Under the pieces are notes generated by a model, which saw nothing but the letters and a program-made list of their open reading frames with translations, was not told where the DNA came from and did no database searches. From an uncultured Sphingomonas sp. (GTDB lineage: Bacteria > Pseudomonadota > Alphaproteobacteria > Sphingomonadales > Sphingomonadaceae), in the NCBI GenBank assembly GCA_934555855.1, contig CAKTFL010000098.1, forward strand, positions 1 through 7,429: 7,429 nucleotides of DNA, given 5' to 3'. The position numbers and the translations under genes were made by a program. Of this stretch, positions 1 through 6,569 are shown one piece after another (position 1 is the first letter of the stretch; each line of letters opens with the position of its first letter).

Positions 1-822
1 GTCGTGGTCGCCGTGGCGGGCCTGTCGCCCGATCTGGAGGGCGAGGCGTTGCAGGTCAGCGTGCCCGGCTTTGTCGGCGGCGACCGGACGGACATCGCCC
101 TGCCGTTGGCGCAGCAGCGCCTGCTCGCCGCGCTCAAGGATACCGGCAAGCCGATCGTGCTGGTGCTGACCAGCGGCAGCGCGGTGGCGCTGGACCCCAC
201 CGGTGCCGACGCGATCCTTGCCGCCTGGTATCCGGGTCAGGCGGGCGGCACCGCCCTCGCCGACACGCTGGCGGGCGCCAGCAATCCGTCAGGGCGCCTG
301 CCCGTGACCTTCTACCAGCGGACGGAGGACCTGCCGGCCTTTGTCGATTACGGGATGAAGGAGCGGACCTATCGCTACTTCACCGGGACGCCGCTCTGGG
401 CATTTGGCCATGGGCTGAGCTTCACCCATTTCACCTATGCCGCGCCGCGCACGCCGCTGAGCGTGACGGCGGGGCAGAGCGTTACCCTGGCGGTGTCGCT
501 CGCCAATGCCGGAGACCGTGCCGGCGACGAGGTGGTGCAGGCGTACCTCGTCCCGGCCGCCGCCAGGGCCGGCGGCCTGACCACCCCCATGCTCCAGCGC
601 CAGCTCGTCGGCCTCAAGCGCCTGTCGCTGAAGCCGGGCCAGCGCGGGACGGCCAGCTTCACCCTCGATCCCCGGTCCCTGAGCAGCGTCGCGCGCGACG
701 GCACGCGGTCCGTGATGCCCGGCCAGTACCGGCTGTTCGTCGGCGGCGGCCAGCCCGGCGATGCACCGGGCGTGTGGATGGACCTGCTGATCACCGGATC
801 GCCCGTGGAGCTGCCGAGATGA
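1..822 (+). CDS. GH3 family beta-glycosidase (candidate beta-xylosidase), C-terminal part, truncated at window start
   Basis: This is the C-terminal 273 residues of a glycoside hydrolase family 3 enzyme, open from base 1 to the TGA at 820-822. The GH3 alpha/beta sandwich domain covers about residues 1-135: it has GLSPDLEGEA near the start (E13 or E15 is the likely acid/base region), then GGDRTDIALP, a SGSAVAL strand and NPSGRLPVTFY. RTYRYF and FGHGLSFTHFTY lead into a fibronectin III-like domain at about 149-262, ending near MPGQYRLFVGG. The N-terminal TIM barrel with the catalytic Asp nucleophile, and any signal peptide, lie outside the window. Family GH3 removes terminal beta-linked glucose, xylose, GlcNAc or arabinose. 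The adjoining GH125, GH92 and GH29 genes make a beta-xylosidase acting on plant N-glycan core xylose attractive (compare NixI of Xanthomonas), but beta-glucosidase cannot be excluded. The family call is firm and the substrate is inferred. Its stop overlaps the start of the next gene. Confidence 0.93.
   Translation, partial: VVVAVAGLSPDLEGEALQVSVPGFVGGDRTDIALPLAQQRLLAALKDTGKPIVLVLTSGSAVALDPTGADAILAAWYPGQAGGTALADTLAGASNPSGRLPVTFYQRTEDLPAFVDYGMKERTYRYFTGTPLWAFGHGLSFTHFTYAAPRTPLSVTAGQSVTLAVSLANAGDRAGDEVVQAYLVPAAARAGGLTTPMLQRQLVGLKRLSLKPGQRGTASFTLDPRSLSSVARDGTRSVMPGQYRLFVGGGQPGDAPGVWMDLLITGSPVELPR
807..810 (+). promoter_or_regulatory. Shine-Dalgarno GGAG for the GH125 gene
   Basis: GGAG lies 8 bases before the ATG at 819, inside the end of the GH3 gene. 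It supports a start at the ATGATG pair (819 or 822) rather than the upstream in-frame ATG at 774, which would add 15 residues before the signal peptide. Confidence 0.6.
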
Positions 823-2243
823 TGCTTTCCCGCCGTGCCACCCTTGCCGGCGGTCTCGCGCTCGCCGGCACCCCTGCCCTTGCCGCAGCCCCGGCCTTTC
901 CCGACCGGCGTCCGCACATCAGCGAGCGTCGCTTCGTCAGTCGCGCAGTGGAGGGGGAGATCGTGCGCGTCCGCCGCCGTATCGGTGACCCGAAGCTCGC
1001 CGCGATGTTCGCCAACTGCTACCCCAACACGCTCGACACGACGGTCGGGATGGGCGTGGTCGACGGCAGGCCCGATGCTTTCGTCATCACCGGCGACATC
1101 CCCTGCCTGTGGCTGCGCGACTCTTCGGCGCAGGTGAAGCCGTACCTGCACCTTGCCCCGCATGATGCCGACCTGCGGCGGCTGTTCCAGGGCCTGATCG
1201 CGCGGCAGGCCCGCTCCATCCTCATCGATCCCTATGCCAACGCCTTCATGAAGGACCCCTCGGCGCCGACCGATCTGGAATGGTCGCTGCACGACCGGAC
1301 GGAGATGAAGCCCGGCGTCGCGGAACGGAAGTGGGAGGTGGACTCGCTCTGCTATCCCATGCGCCTCGCGCACGGCTATTGGCGCGCGACCCGCGATCGG
1401 ACGCCATTCGACACGCTGTGGGCGGAGGCGGCGCGCGCCAGCATCCGCACCTTTCGCGAACAACAGCGCAAGAATGGCCCCGGCCTTTATCGCTTCCTGC
1501 GCGCGTCGGACCGCAACACCGAAACGATGCCGCTCGACGGTTATGGCAACCCGACCCGCCCCAACGGCCTGATCCATAGCGGCTTTCGACCATCGGACGA
1601 CGCCTGTGTCTACCCGTTCCTGATCCCGTCCAACCTGTTCGCCGTCACGGCGCTGCGCGAATTGGCGACCGTCGCCAACGAGGCGAAGGGCGACGCGGCG
1701 CTGGCGACCGATGCGACCATGCTGGCGGCGGAGGTGGCAGCGGCGCTGAACGCCCATGGCCGGATGCGCCTGGCTGATGGATCGGAGGTCTGGGCCTATG
1801 AGGTCGACGGCTTTGGCAACGCGCTGTTCATGGACGACGCTAACGTGCCCTCGCTATCGGCGCTCGCCTATCTCGGCTGCGTCCCGGCGACTGACCCCTT
1901 GTGGCGGCGCACCGCGGCGGCGGCGTGGAGCGGGCATAACCCCTATTTTTTCCGCGGCCGGGCCGGTGAAGGCGTCGGTGGCCCGCATGTCGGCCTTGGC
2001 CAGATCTGGCCCATGTCGCTGATCGTCCGCGCGCTGTCGGGCACGGACGACGCCACGATCAGGCGGTGTTTGCGGACCCTGCGCGACACGGATGCGGATA
2101 CCGGATTCATGCACGAGAGCTTCGACCAGAACGATCCGACCCGCTTCACCCGCCATTGGTTCGCCTGGGCCAATGGCCTGCTCGGCGAATTGATCGTCCA
2201 CCTCGCCGACACGCGCCCCGCGTTGCTGGGAGCGCCGCTGTGA
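819..2243 (+). CDS. GH125 exo-alpha-1,6-mannosidase, Tat-type signal peptide
   Basis: The product is a 474-residue protein of family GH125 (formerly DUF1237), metal-independent inverting enzymes that remove terminal alpha-1,6-mannose. Diagnostic motifs are DIPCLWLRDSSAQVKPYL (WLRDS at 98-102), SGFRPSDDA (255-262), GPHVGLGQIWPMS and GFMHESFD (E433) followed by FTRHWFAWANGLLGELI. By family knowledge the acid and base are an Asp and a Glu 173 residues apart in the Clostridium enzyme (D220/E393, from memory); D260 and E433 here have exactly that spacing. The N-terminus, MMLSRRATLAGG then an Ala-rich stretch to about A22-A24, looks like a twin-arginine export signal, so the enzyme is probably periplasmic. 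The start at 819 overlaps the GH3 stop (ATGA) and has a GGAG 8 bases upstream; the adjacent ATG at 822 is equally possible. It overlaps GH92 by 4 bp. Family assignment is strong; the exact substrate is inferred. Confidence 0.95.
   Translation: MMLSRRATLAGGLALAGTPALAAAPAFPDRRPHISERRFVSRAVEGEIVRVRRRIGDPKLAAMFANCYPNTLDTTVGMGVVDGRPDAFVITGDIPCLWLRDSSAQVKPYLHLAPHDADLRRLFQGLIARQARSILIDPYANAFMKDPSAPTDLEWSLHDRTEMKPGVAERKWEVDSLCYPMRLAHGYWRATRDRTPFDTLWAEAARASIRTFREQQRKNGPGLYRFLRASDRNTETMPLDGYGNPTRPNGLIHSGFRPSDDACVYPFLIPSNLFAVTALRELATVANEAKGDAALATDATMLAAEVAAALNAHGRMRLADGSEVWAYEVDGFGNALFMDDANVPSLSALAYLGCVPATDPLWRRTAAAAWSGHNPYFFRGRAGEGVGGPHVGLGQIWPMSLIVRALSGTDDATIRRCLRTLRDTDADTGFMHESFDQNDPTRFTRHWFAWANGLLGELIVHLADTRPALLGAPL
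2228..2232 (+). promoter_or_regulatory. Shine-Dalgarno GGGAG for the GTG-started GH92 gene
   Basis: GGGAG lies 7 bases before the GTG at 2240, within the last codons of the GH125 gene. It decides for the GTG start. The nearest upstream ATG in this frame, at 2066, would put some 58 residues of GH125 shadow sequence ahead of an otherwise normal signal peptide. Confidence 0.6.
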
Positions 2244-4567
2244 GCGCCCGCATCACCCGCCGCGCGCTGCTCGGCTCGACGGCGGCGTCCGCCGCGGCGG
2301 CGCTGGTGCCAGCCGGCGCCGTTGCCGCCCCCGTCCGCCGCGACCGGCCCAACCTGTTCATCGGCACCGGCGGTCACGGCCACACCTATCCCGGCCCGAC
2401 CCTGCCATTCGGCATGGTGCAGCTCGGCCCCGACACCGATGTCGAGCGGTGGGACGCCTGTTCGGGCTATCACCGCAACGACACCTCGATCATGGGGTTC
2501 AGCCACACGCATCTGTCGGGCACGGGCATCGGCGACATGCTGGACGTGCTGGTGGTGCCCGCGACCGGCCCCGTCCGGCTGATGCCCGGAACGCTAGCCG
2601 ACCCCGATGCCGGCTATCGCCAGCGCTTTTCGAACGAGCGGGCGGAACCTGGGTATTATCGCGTCCGCCTGGAATCCGGGGTGCTGGCCGAGCTGACCGT
2701 GACGGAGCGGACCGGCTGGCATCGCTACACCTTCCCCGCCGGGGCTGGACACATCCTGATCGACCTGTCGCATCTGGTGCTCGAATCCGAGGGCTCGCCG
2801 CCGCTGATCGACGAGGCGTCGCTCGCCATCGATGCGGACGGCACGCTGACCGGCAGCCGCCGCGTCCATCGCTGGGCGAAGGGGCGGCGCATCCATTTCG
2901 CGCTCCAGCTGTCGCGCCGGCCGGACCGGGTCGTCTTCTACGGCGACGGTGACACGGCACAGCCCGCGGGCGCGACCGAAGTGACCGGCAAGCGGCTGAA
3001 GGCAGTGCTCCATTACGCCCATGCCGGGCCGGAGCCGATCCTGATCCGCTGCGGCATTTCCGCCGTCGATGTGACGGGCGGGCGCGGCAACCTCGCCGCC
3101 GAGGCGACGCACTGGGATTTCGACCGGACCCGCCGCGCCGCGGCCGGGACCTGGGCGCGCGCGCTGGACGGGGTTCGCGTCGAGGGCGGCACCGCCGACG
3201 GGCGCACCATCATGGCCTCCGCGCTCTACCACGCGCTGCTTGCGCCGACGCTCTTCTCCGACACGGACGGCCGCTATGTCGGCCTCGACCGGCAGGTGCA
3301 CCGGCTGGCTCAGGGCGAGGCCGCATACAGCACCTATTCCCTGTGGGACACGTATCGAGCGCTGCACCCCCTGCTGACGCTGATCGCGCCGACCCGCGCG
3401 CAGAGCCTGGTCGCCGACCTGATCCGCCAGTCGCAGCAGAGCCGCTTCGGCCCGCCGGTATGGCCGCTTCAGGGCGTGGAGACCGGGACCATGATGGGCT
3501 GGCACGCCGTTCCCGTGCTGGCGGAGGCGCAGGCCAAGGGAATTCCGGCCGATTACGCGGCGGCCTGGCCCGCCATCGCGCGCCGCTCCTTCGACTTTTC
3601 CGCGCCCGACCGCGACAACAGCCGTGGCCGCGACCTGTACGACCGGCTCGGCTACGTTCCCGCCGACAAGTGGAACGAAAGCGTCAGCCGGACGCAGGAA
3701 TATGCCTATGACGATTGGGCCGCCTCTCACATCGCCCGCGCGGCCGGGCAGACAGCCGATGCCGACCGGCTGCTGAAGCGATCAGGCAATTGGCGCAACG
3801 TCATCGACGCCCGCATCGGCTTTGCCCGCCCCCGCTTCGCGGATGGATCGTGGTGGAGCCAGTACGACCCCGTCCAGCTCGGCCATATGCCCAAGCCCGA
3901 CTGGCGCGACTATACGGAGGCGAATGGCTGGCAGGCGACCTTCCTGAACCAGCACGACATTCATGGCCTGATCGCGCATATGGGCGGAGATGCGGCGTTC
4001 GAGAAACGGCTCGACGCGCTGTTCACCGCGCCCTCCACCCTGCCCGACAATGCGCCGCCCGACATCGCGGGGCTCGTCGGCCAGTACGCGCACGGCAACG
4101 AGCCCGACCAGCACGCGCCCTATCTCTATGCCTATGTGGGCGCGCCCTGGAAAACCCAAGCGATGGTCCGGCGGCTGTGCGCGGAAATGTATCGCAACGA
4201 CCCCGACGGCATCATCGGCAATGACGATTGCGGGCAGATGAGCGCCTGGTTCGTCTTCTCGGCGCTCGGCTTCTACCCGGTCGATCCGGTGCAGGCCACC
4301 TATGTCTTCGGCTCGCCCCTGTTCGAGCGTGCGGTGCTGACCGTCGGCAAGGGGCGGACGCTGACGATCGAGGCGCCGGGCAACAGGGGCGACACGCCCT
4401 ATGTCACCGCGATAAGCTGGAACGGCACACCCTGGACGAAGAGCTGGATCGGCCATGCCGAGCTGGCGCAGGGCGGGCGGCTCCGCTTCACCATGTCCGA
4501 CCGGCCGAACCGCGCGTTCGGCGCCGCCCGTGCCGACCGGCCGCCCTCTTTCGGCCACCCTGCCTGA
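2240..4567 (+). CDS. GH92 Ca-dependent exo-alpha-mannosidase, Tat-type signal peptide
   Basis: The product is 775 residues, a usual length for family GH92, inverting calcium-dependent exo-alpha-mannosidases acting on N-glycans and mannans. Family motifs run the full length: LFIGTGGHGHTYPGP (39-53) and PFGMVQLGPDTD, CSGYH, GFSHTHLSGTG (86-96), WNESVSRTQEYAYDDW (478-493), YTEANGWQ (558-565; E560 is the best candidate for the general acid), HGNEPDQHAPYLYAY from 618, PWKTQ, and GNDDCGQMSAWFVFSALGFYPVDP from 660. The N-terminus (SARITRRALLGSTAAS, then Ala-rich to about A29) is a twin-arginine-like signal, implying periplasmic action. I start it at GTG 2240, which overlaps the GH125 stop (GTGA) and has GGGAG 7 bases before; the longer reading from 2066 is an overlap artefact. 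Asn620-Glu621 replaces the His-Glu pair that I recall as typical of alpha-1,2-specific members, hinting at alpha-1,3 or other linkages. Family call is very secure; linkage is inferred. Confidence 0.96.
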   Translation: MSARITRRALLGSTAASAAAALVPAGAVAAPVRRDRPNLFIGTGGHGHTYPGPTLPFGMVQLGPDTDVERWDACSGYHRNDTSIMGFSHTHLSGTGIGDMLDVLVVPATGPVRLMPGTLADPDAGYRQRFSNERAEPGYYRVRLESGVLAELTVTERTGWHRYTFPAGAGHILIDLSHLVLESEGSPPLIDEASLAIDADGTLTGSRRVHRWAKGRRIHFALQLSRRPDRVVFYGDGDTAQPAGATEVTGKRLKAVLHYAHAGPEPILIRCGISAVDVTGGRGNLAAEATHWDFDRTRRAAAGTWARALDGVRVEGGTADGRTIMASALYHALLAPTLFSDTDGRYVGLDRQVHRLAQGEAAYSTYSLWDTYRALHPLLTLIAPTRAQSLVADLIRQSQQSRFGPPVWPLQGVETGTMMGWHAVPVLAEAQAKGIPADYAAAWPAIARRSFDFSAPDRDNSRGRDLYDRLGYVPADKWNESVSRTQEYAYDDWAASHIARAAGQTADADRLLKRSGNWRNVIDARIGFARPRFADGSWWSQYDPVQLGHMPKPDWRDYTEANGWQATFLNQHDIHGLIAHMGGDAAFEKRLDALFTAPSTLPDNAPPDIAGLVGQYAHGNEPDQHAPYLYAYVGAPWKTQAMVRRLCAEMYRNDPDGIIGNDDCGQMSAWFVFSALGFYPVDPVQATYVFGSPLFERAVLTVGKGRTLTIEAPGNRGDTPYVTAISWNGTPWTKSWIGHAELAQGGRLRFTMSDRPNRAFGAARADRPPSFGHPA

Positions 4568-4584
4568 TTTTCGACCCGACGCAT

Positions 4585-4589
4585 GGAGA
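4585..4589 (+). promoter_or_regulatory. Shine-Dalgarno GGAGA for the GH29 gene
   Basis: GGAGA lies 5 bases before the ATG at 4595. It overlaps the alternative in-frame ATG at 4583, which itself has no comparable purine-rich site upstream, so 4595 is the preferred start. The 27-bp gap after the GH92 stop is otherwise featureless, with no terminator hairpin. Confidence 0.6.
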
Positions 4590-4594
4590 CCCGC

Positions 4595-6529
4595 ATGACC
4601 CGCTTTTCCCGCCGGGGGCTGCTCGCCTCGGGCCTGGCCGCCAGTGCGGTGCCGGCCATTGGTGCCGGCCGCGAGCCGTCGCCCCGGCCGTGGGGCGCGA
4701 CGCCCTCACCGCGCCAGCTCGCCTGGCACGCTCGCGAACAATATGCGTTCGTGCATTTCTCCATCAACACCTTCACCGACCGCGAATGGGGCTATGGCGA
4801 CGAGAGCCCTTCGCTGTTCGATCCAAGCGATTTCTCACCGGACCAGATCGTCGGCGCGGCCAAGGCGGCCGGGATGCGCGGCATCATCTTGACCGCCAAG
4901 CACCATGACGGCTTCTGCCTGTGGCCGACCCGGCTGACCGAGCATTGCATCCGCAACAGCCCGTACAAGCAGGGCAAGGGCGACATTGTCCGGGAGATGG
5001 AGCGGGCGACCCGCCGCGCCGGCCTCGCCTTCGGCCTGTACCTGTCGCCCTGGGACCGCAACCATCCCGATTATGGCCGGCACGGCTATCTCGACTACTT
5101 CCGCAAGCAGATCGTGGAACTGTGCACGGGCTATGGCGAGCTGTTCGAGTTCTGGTTCGACGGCGCCAATGGTGGCGACGGCTATTATGGCGGCGCGCGA
5201 GAGACGCGGAAGATCGATGCGCCAGCCTATTACAACTGGCCGTCGATGATCGCGCTGGTCCACGAGCATCAGCCGATGGCCTGCACCTTCGACCCGCTCG
5301 GCGCCGACGTGCGCTGGGTCGGCAATGAGGACGGGAAGGCGGGCGACCCCTGCTGGCCGACCATGCCGAACCACCCCTATGTCCAGAGCGAGGGCAATTC
5401 GGGCGTGCGCGGCGCCCCCCTTTGGTGGCCGGCGGAGACCGACGTGTCGATCCGGCCCGGATGGTTCTATCACGCCGACGAGGACGGCAAGGTCAAGTCG
5501 CCGGAACGGCTGCTGCGCCTGTACGACGAGTCGGTCGGGCGCGGCACCAACCTCAACCTTAACCTGCCGCCGGACCGGCGCGGGCGGCTGGCGGATGGCG
5601 ACGTCGCGGTGTTGCGCTCGTTCGGCGCGGCGCAGGCGGCGACCTATGCGACCGATCTAGCCCAGGGCGCCGCCGCGTCCGCCAGCGCCGTGCGGGGGGC
5701 CGCCTGTGCGGCCGCGCGGGTGCTCGACGGCCGGCACGACACCTATTGGTCGACGCCCGATGCGGTCACGACGCCGACGCTGACGCTGGACCTGCCGCCA
5801 GGCCGCTCGTTCGATCTGATCCGGCTGCGCGAATATCTGCCGCTCGGCGTCAGGGTCACGCGCTTCGCGGTGGAAGCGCAGATCGACGGGCGCTGGCAGA
5901 AGCTGGCGGAGCATGAGGCGATCGGGGCGCAGCGCCTGATTCGCCTGCCCCACCCGATCACGGCACGGCGCCTGCGCCTCCGCATCCTGGACGCACCCGC
6001 CTGCCCCGCCATCTCGGAGATCGCGCTGTTCCGTCAGGTCGCGCCCGCGCCGGTCGCGCTTGCCCGGACAAGCGATCCGAACCTGCTGTCGCCGCGGGGC
6101 TGGCGGATCGTCGCCGCCACCTCGCCGGGTGCGGAGGCGCTGCTCGACGATGATGCGGCGACGCGCTGGACGGTGCCGGCACCAGGCGCCACGGCGCTCG
6201 CCAGCGTGACGGTAGATCTTGGCGAGGTGCGCCAACTGGCCGGCTTCAGCCTGACCCCCTCGCGCACGGTAGCCAAGGGGGTCGCGCCGCCCAGAAACTA
6301 TCGCTGCGAGACGAGCACCGACGGCCGGCGCTGGGAAGAAGCGGCGGCGGGCGAGTTCGCCAACATCGCCTATGCGCTCGCGACGCAGCGGATCGCCTTT
6401 GCCGCGTCGCGCCCGGCGCGGTTCCTCCGCCTGAGCTTCGCCGCGACGGCGGTGCCGGCGGACAGGTTGGCGGTAGCGGGTATCGGCGCCTTCGTCGCCC
6501 CGGCGGAACAGGCGCGCGCGACGCGATGA
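4595..6529 (+). CDS. GH29 alpha-L-fucosidase with two C-terminal F5/8 type C domains, Tat-type signal
   Basis: The product is a 644-residue retaining alpha-L-fucosidase. The N-terminus MTRFSRRGLLASG to about A24 is a twin-arginine-like signal. The GH29 barrel occupies about 35-350: FVHFSINTFTDREWGYG, KHHDGFCLWPT, LYLSPWDRN, and FEFWFDGANGG with D189 as the expected nucleophile. WWPAETDVSIRPGWFYH (E281 the likely acid/base) and GRGTNLNLNLPPDRRG follow. A conserved Glu in a DVSIRPGWFYH context resembles the GH29-B type, which favours alpha-1,3/1,4-linked fucose in branched glycans. Two beta-sandwich F5/8 type C (discoidin/CBM32-like) domains follow, about 354-482 (VLDGRHDTYWSTPD, LTLDLP) and 493-636 (LLDDDAATRWTVP, VTVDLGEVRQLAGFSLTP, YRCETSTDGRRWEE); they may bind sugar or be structural. 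The start is ATG 4595 with GGAGA 5 bases upstream. With neighbouring alpha-mannosidases, core alpha-1,3-fucose of plant N-glycans is a plausible target. Family is secure; linkage is inferred. Confidence 0.95.
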   Translation: MTRFSRRGLLASGLAASAVPAIGAGREPSPRPWGATPSPRQLAWHAREQYAFVHFSINTFTDREWGYGDESPSLFDPSDFSPDQIVGAAKAAGMRGIILTAKHHDGFCLWPTRLTEHCIRNSPYKQGKGDIVREMERATRRAGLAFGLYLSPWDRNHPDYGRHGYLDYFRKQIVELCTGYGELFEFWFDGANGGDGYYGGARETRKIDAPAYYNWPSMIALVHEHQPMACTFDPLGADVRWVGNEDGKAGDPCWPTMPNHPYVQSEGNSGVRGAPLWWPAETDVSIRPGWFYHADEDGKVKSPERLLRLYDESVGRGTNLNLNLPPDRRGRLADGDVAVLRSFGAAQAATYATDLAQGAAASASAVRGAACAAARVLDGRHDTYWSTPDAVTTPTLTLDLPPGRSFDLIRLREYLPLGVRVTRFAVEAQIDGRWQKLAEHEAIGAQRLIRLPHPITARRLRLRILDAPACPAISEIALFRQVAPAPVALARTSDPNLLSPRGWRIVAATSPGAEALLDDDAATRWTVPAPGATALASVTVDLGEVRQLAGFSLTPSRTVAKGVAPPRNYRCETSTDGRRWEEAAAGEFANIAYALATQRIAFAASRPARFLRLSFAATAVPADRLAVAGIGAFVAPAEQARATR

Positions 6530-6569
6530 CGCGAGCCCCGAATCCCGCCGAAAACGACCTCTGCACGTC
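6530..6569 (+). other. Short intergenic gap, GH29 to ROK
   Basis: These 40 bases hold no recognisable hairpin terminator, promoter or clear Shine-Dalgarno sequence. The only purine-rich run, CCGAAAACGA at about 6548-6557, is a poor match to GGAGG. The ROK gene is probably co-transcribed with GH29, but its translation signal is weak. Confidence 0.5.

Noticed and set aside
774..818. Start of GH125 at ATG 774
   Set aside because: It would add 15 residues of out-of-frame GH3 coding ahead of the MMLSRR signal peptide. The overlap start at 819 has a Shine-Dalgarno and a normal signal-peptide layout.
435..1757. Long minus-strand open frame (440 codons) over GH3/GH125
   Set aside because: It is antisense to two genes with strong family motifs. 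Its translation is Arg/Gly/Ala-rich with no recognisable motif, as expected from third-position GC bias in high-GC DNA.
2066..2239. N-terminal extension of GH92 to an upstream ATG at 2066
   Set aside because: The extension is GH125 coding sequence read in another frame. It would bury the RR signal peptide about 60 residues inside the protein, and the GTG at 2240 has a good Shine-Dalgarno.
2594..3730. Minus-strand open frame (378 codons) inside GH92
   Set aside because: It is fully covered by conserved GH92 coding sequence on the plus strand. Its composition is low-complexity and typical of a shadow frame.
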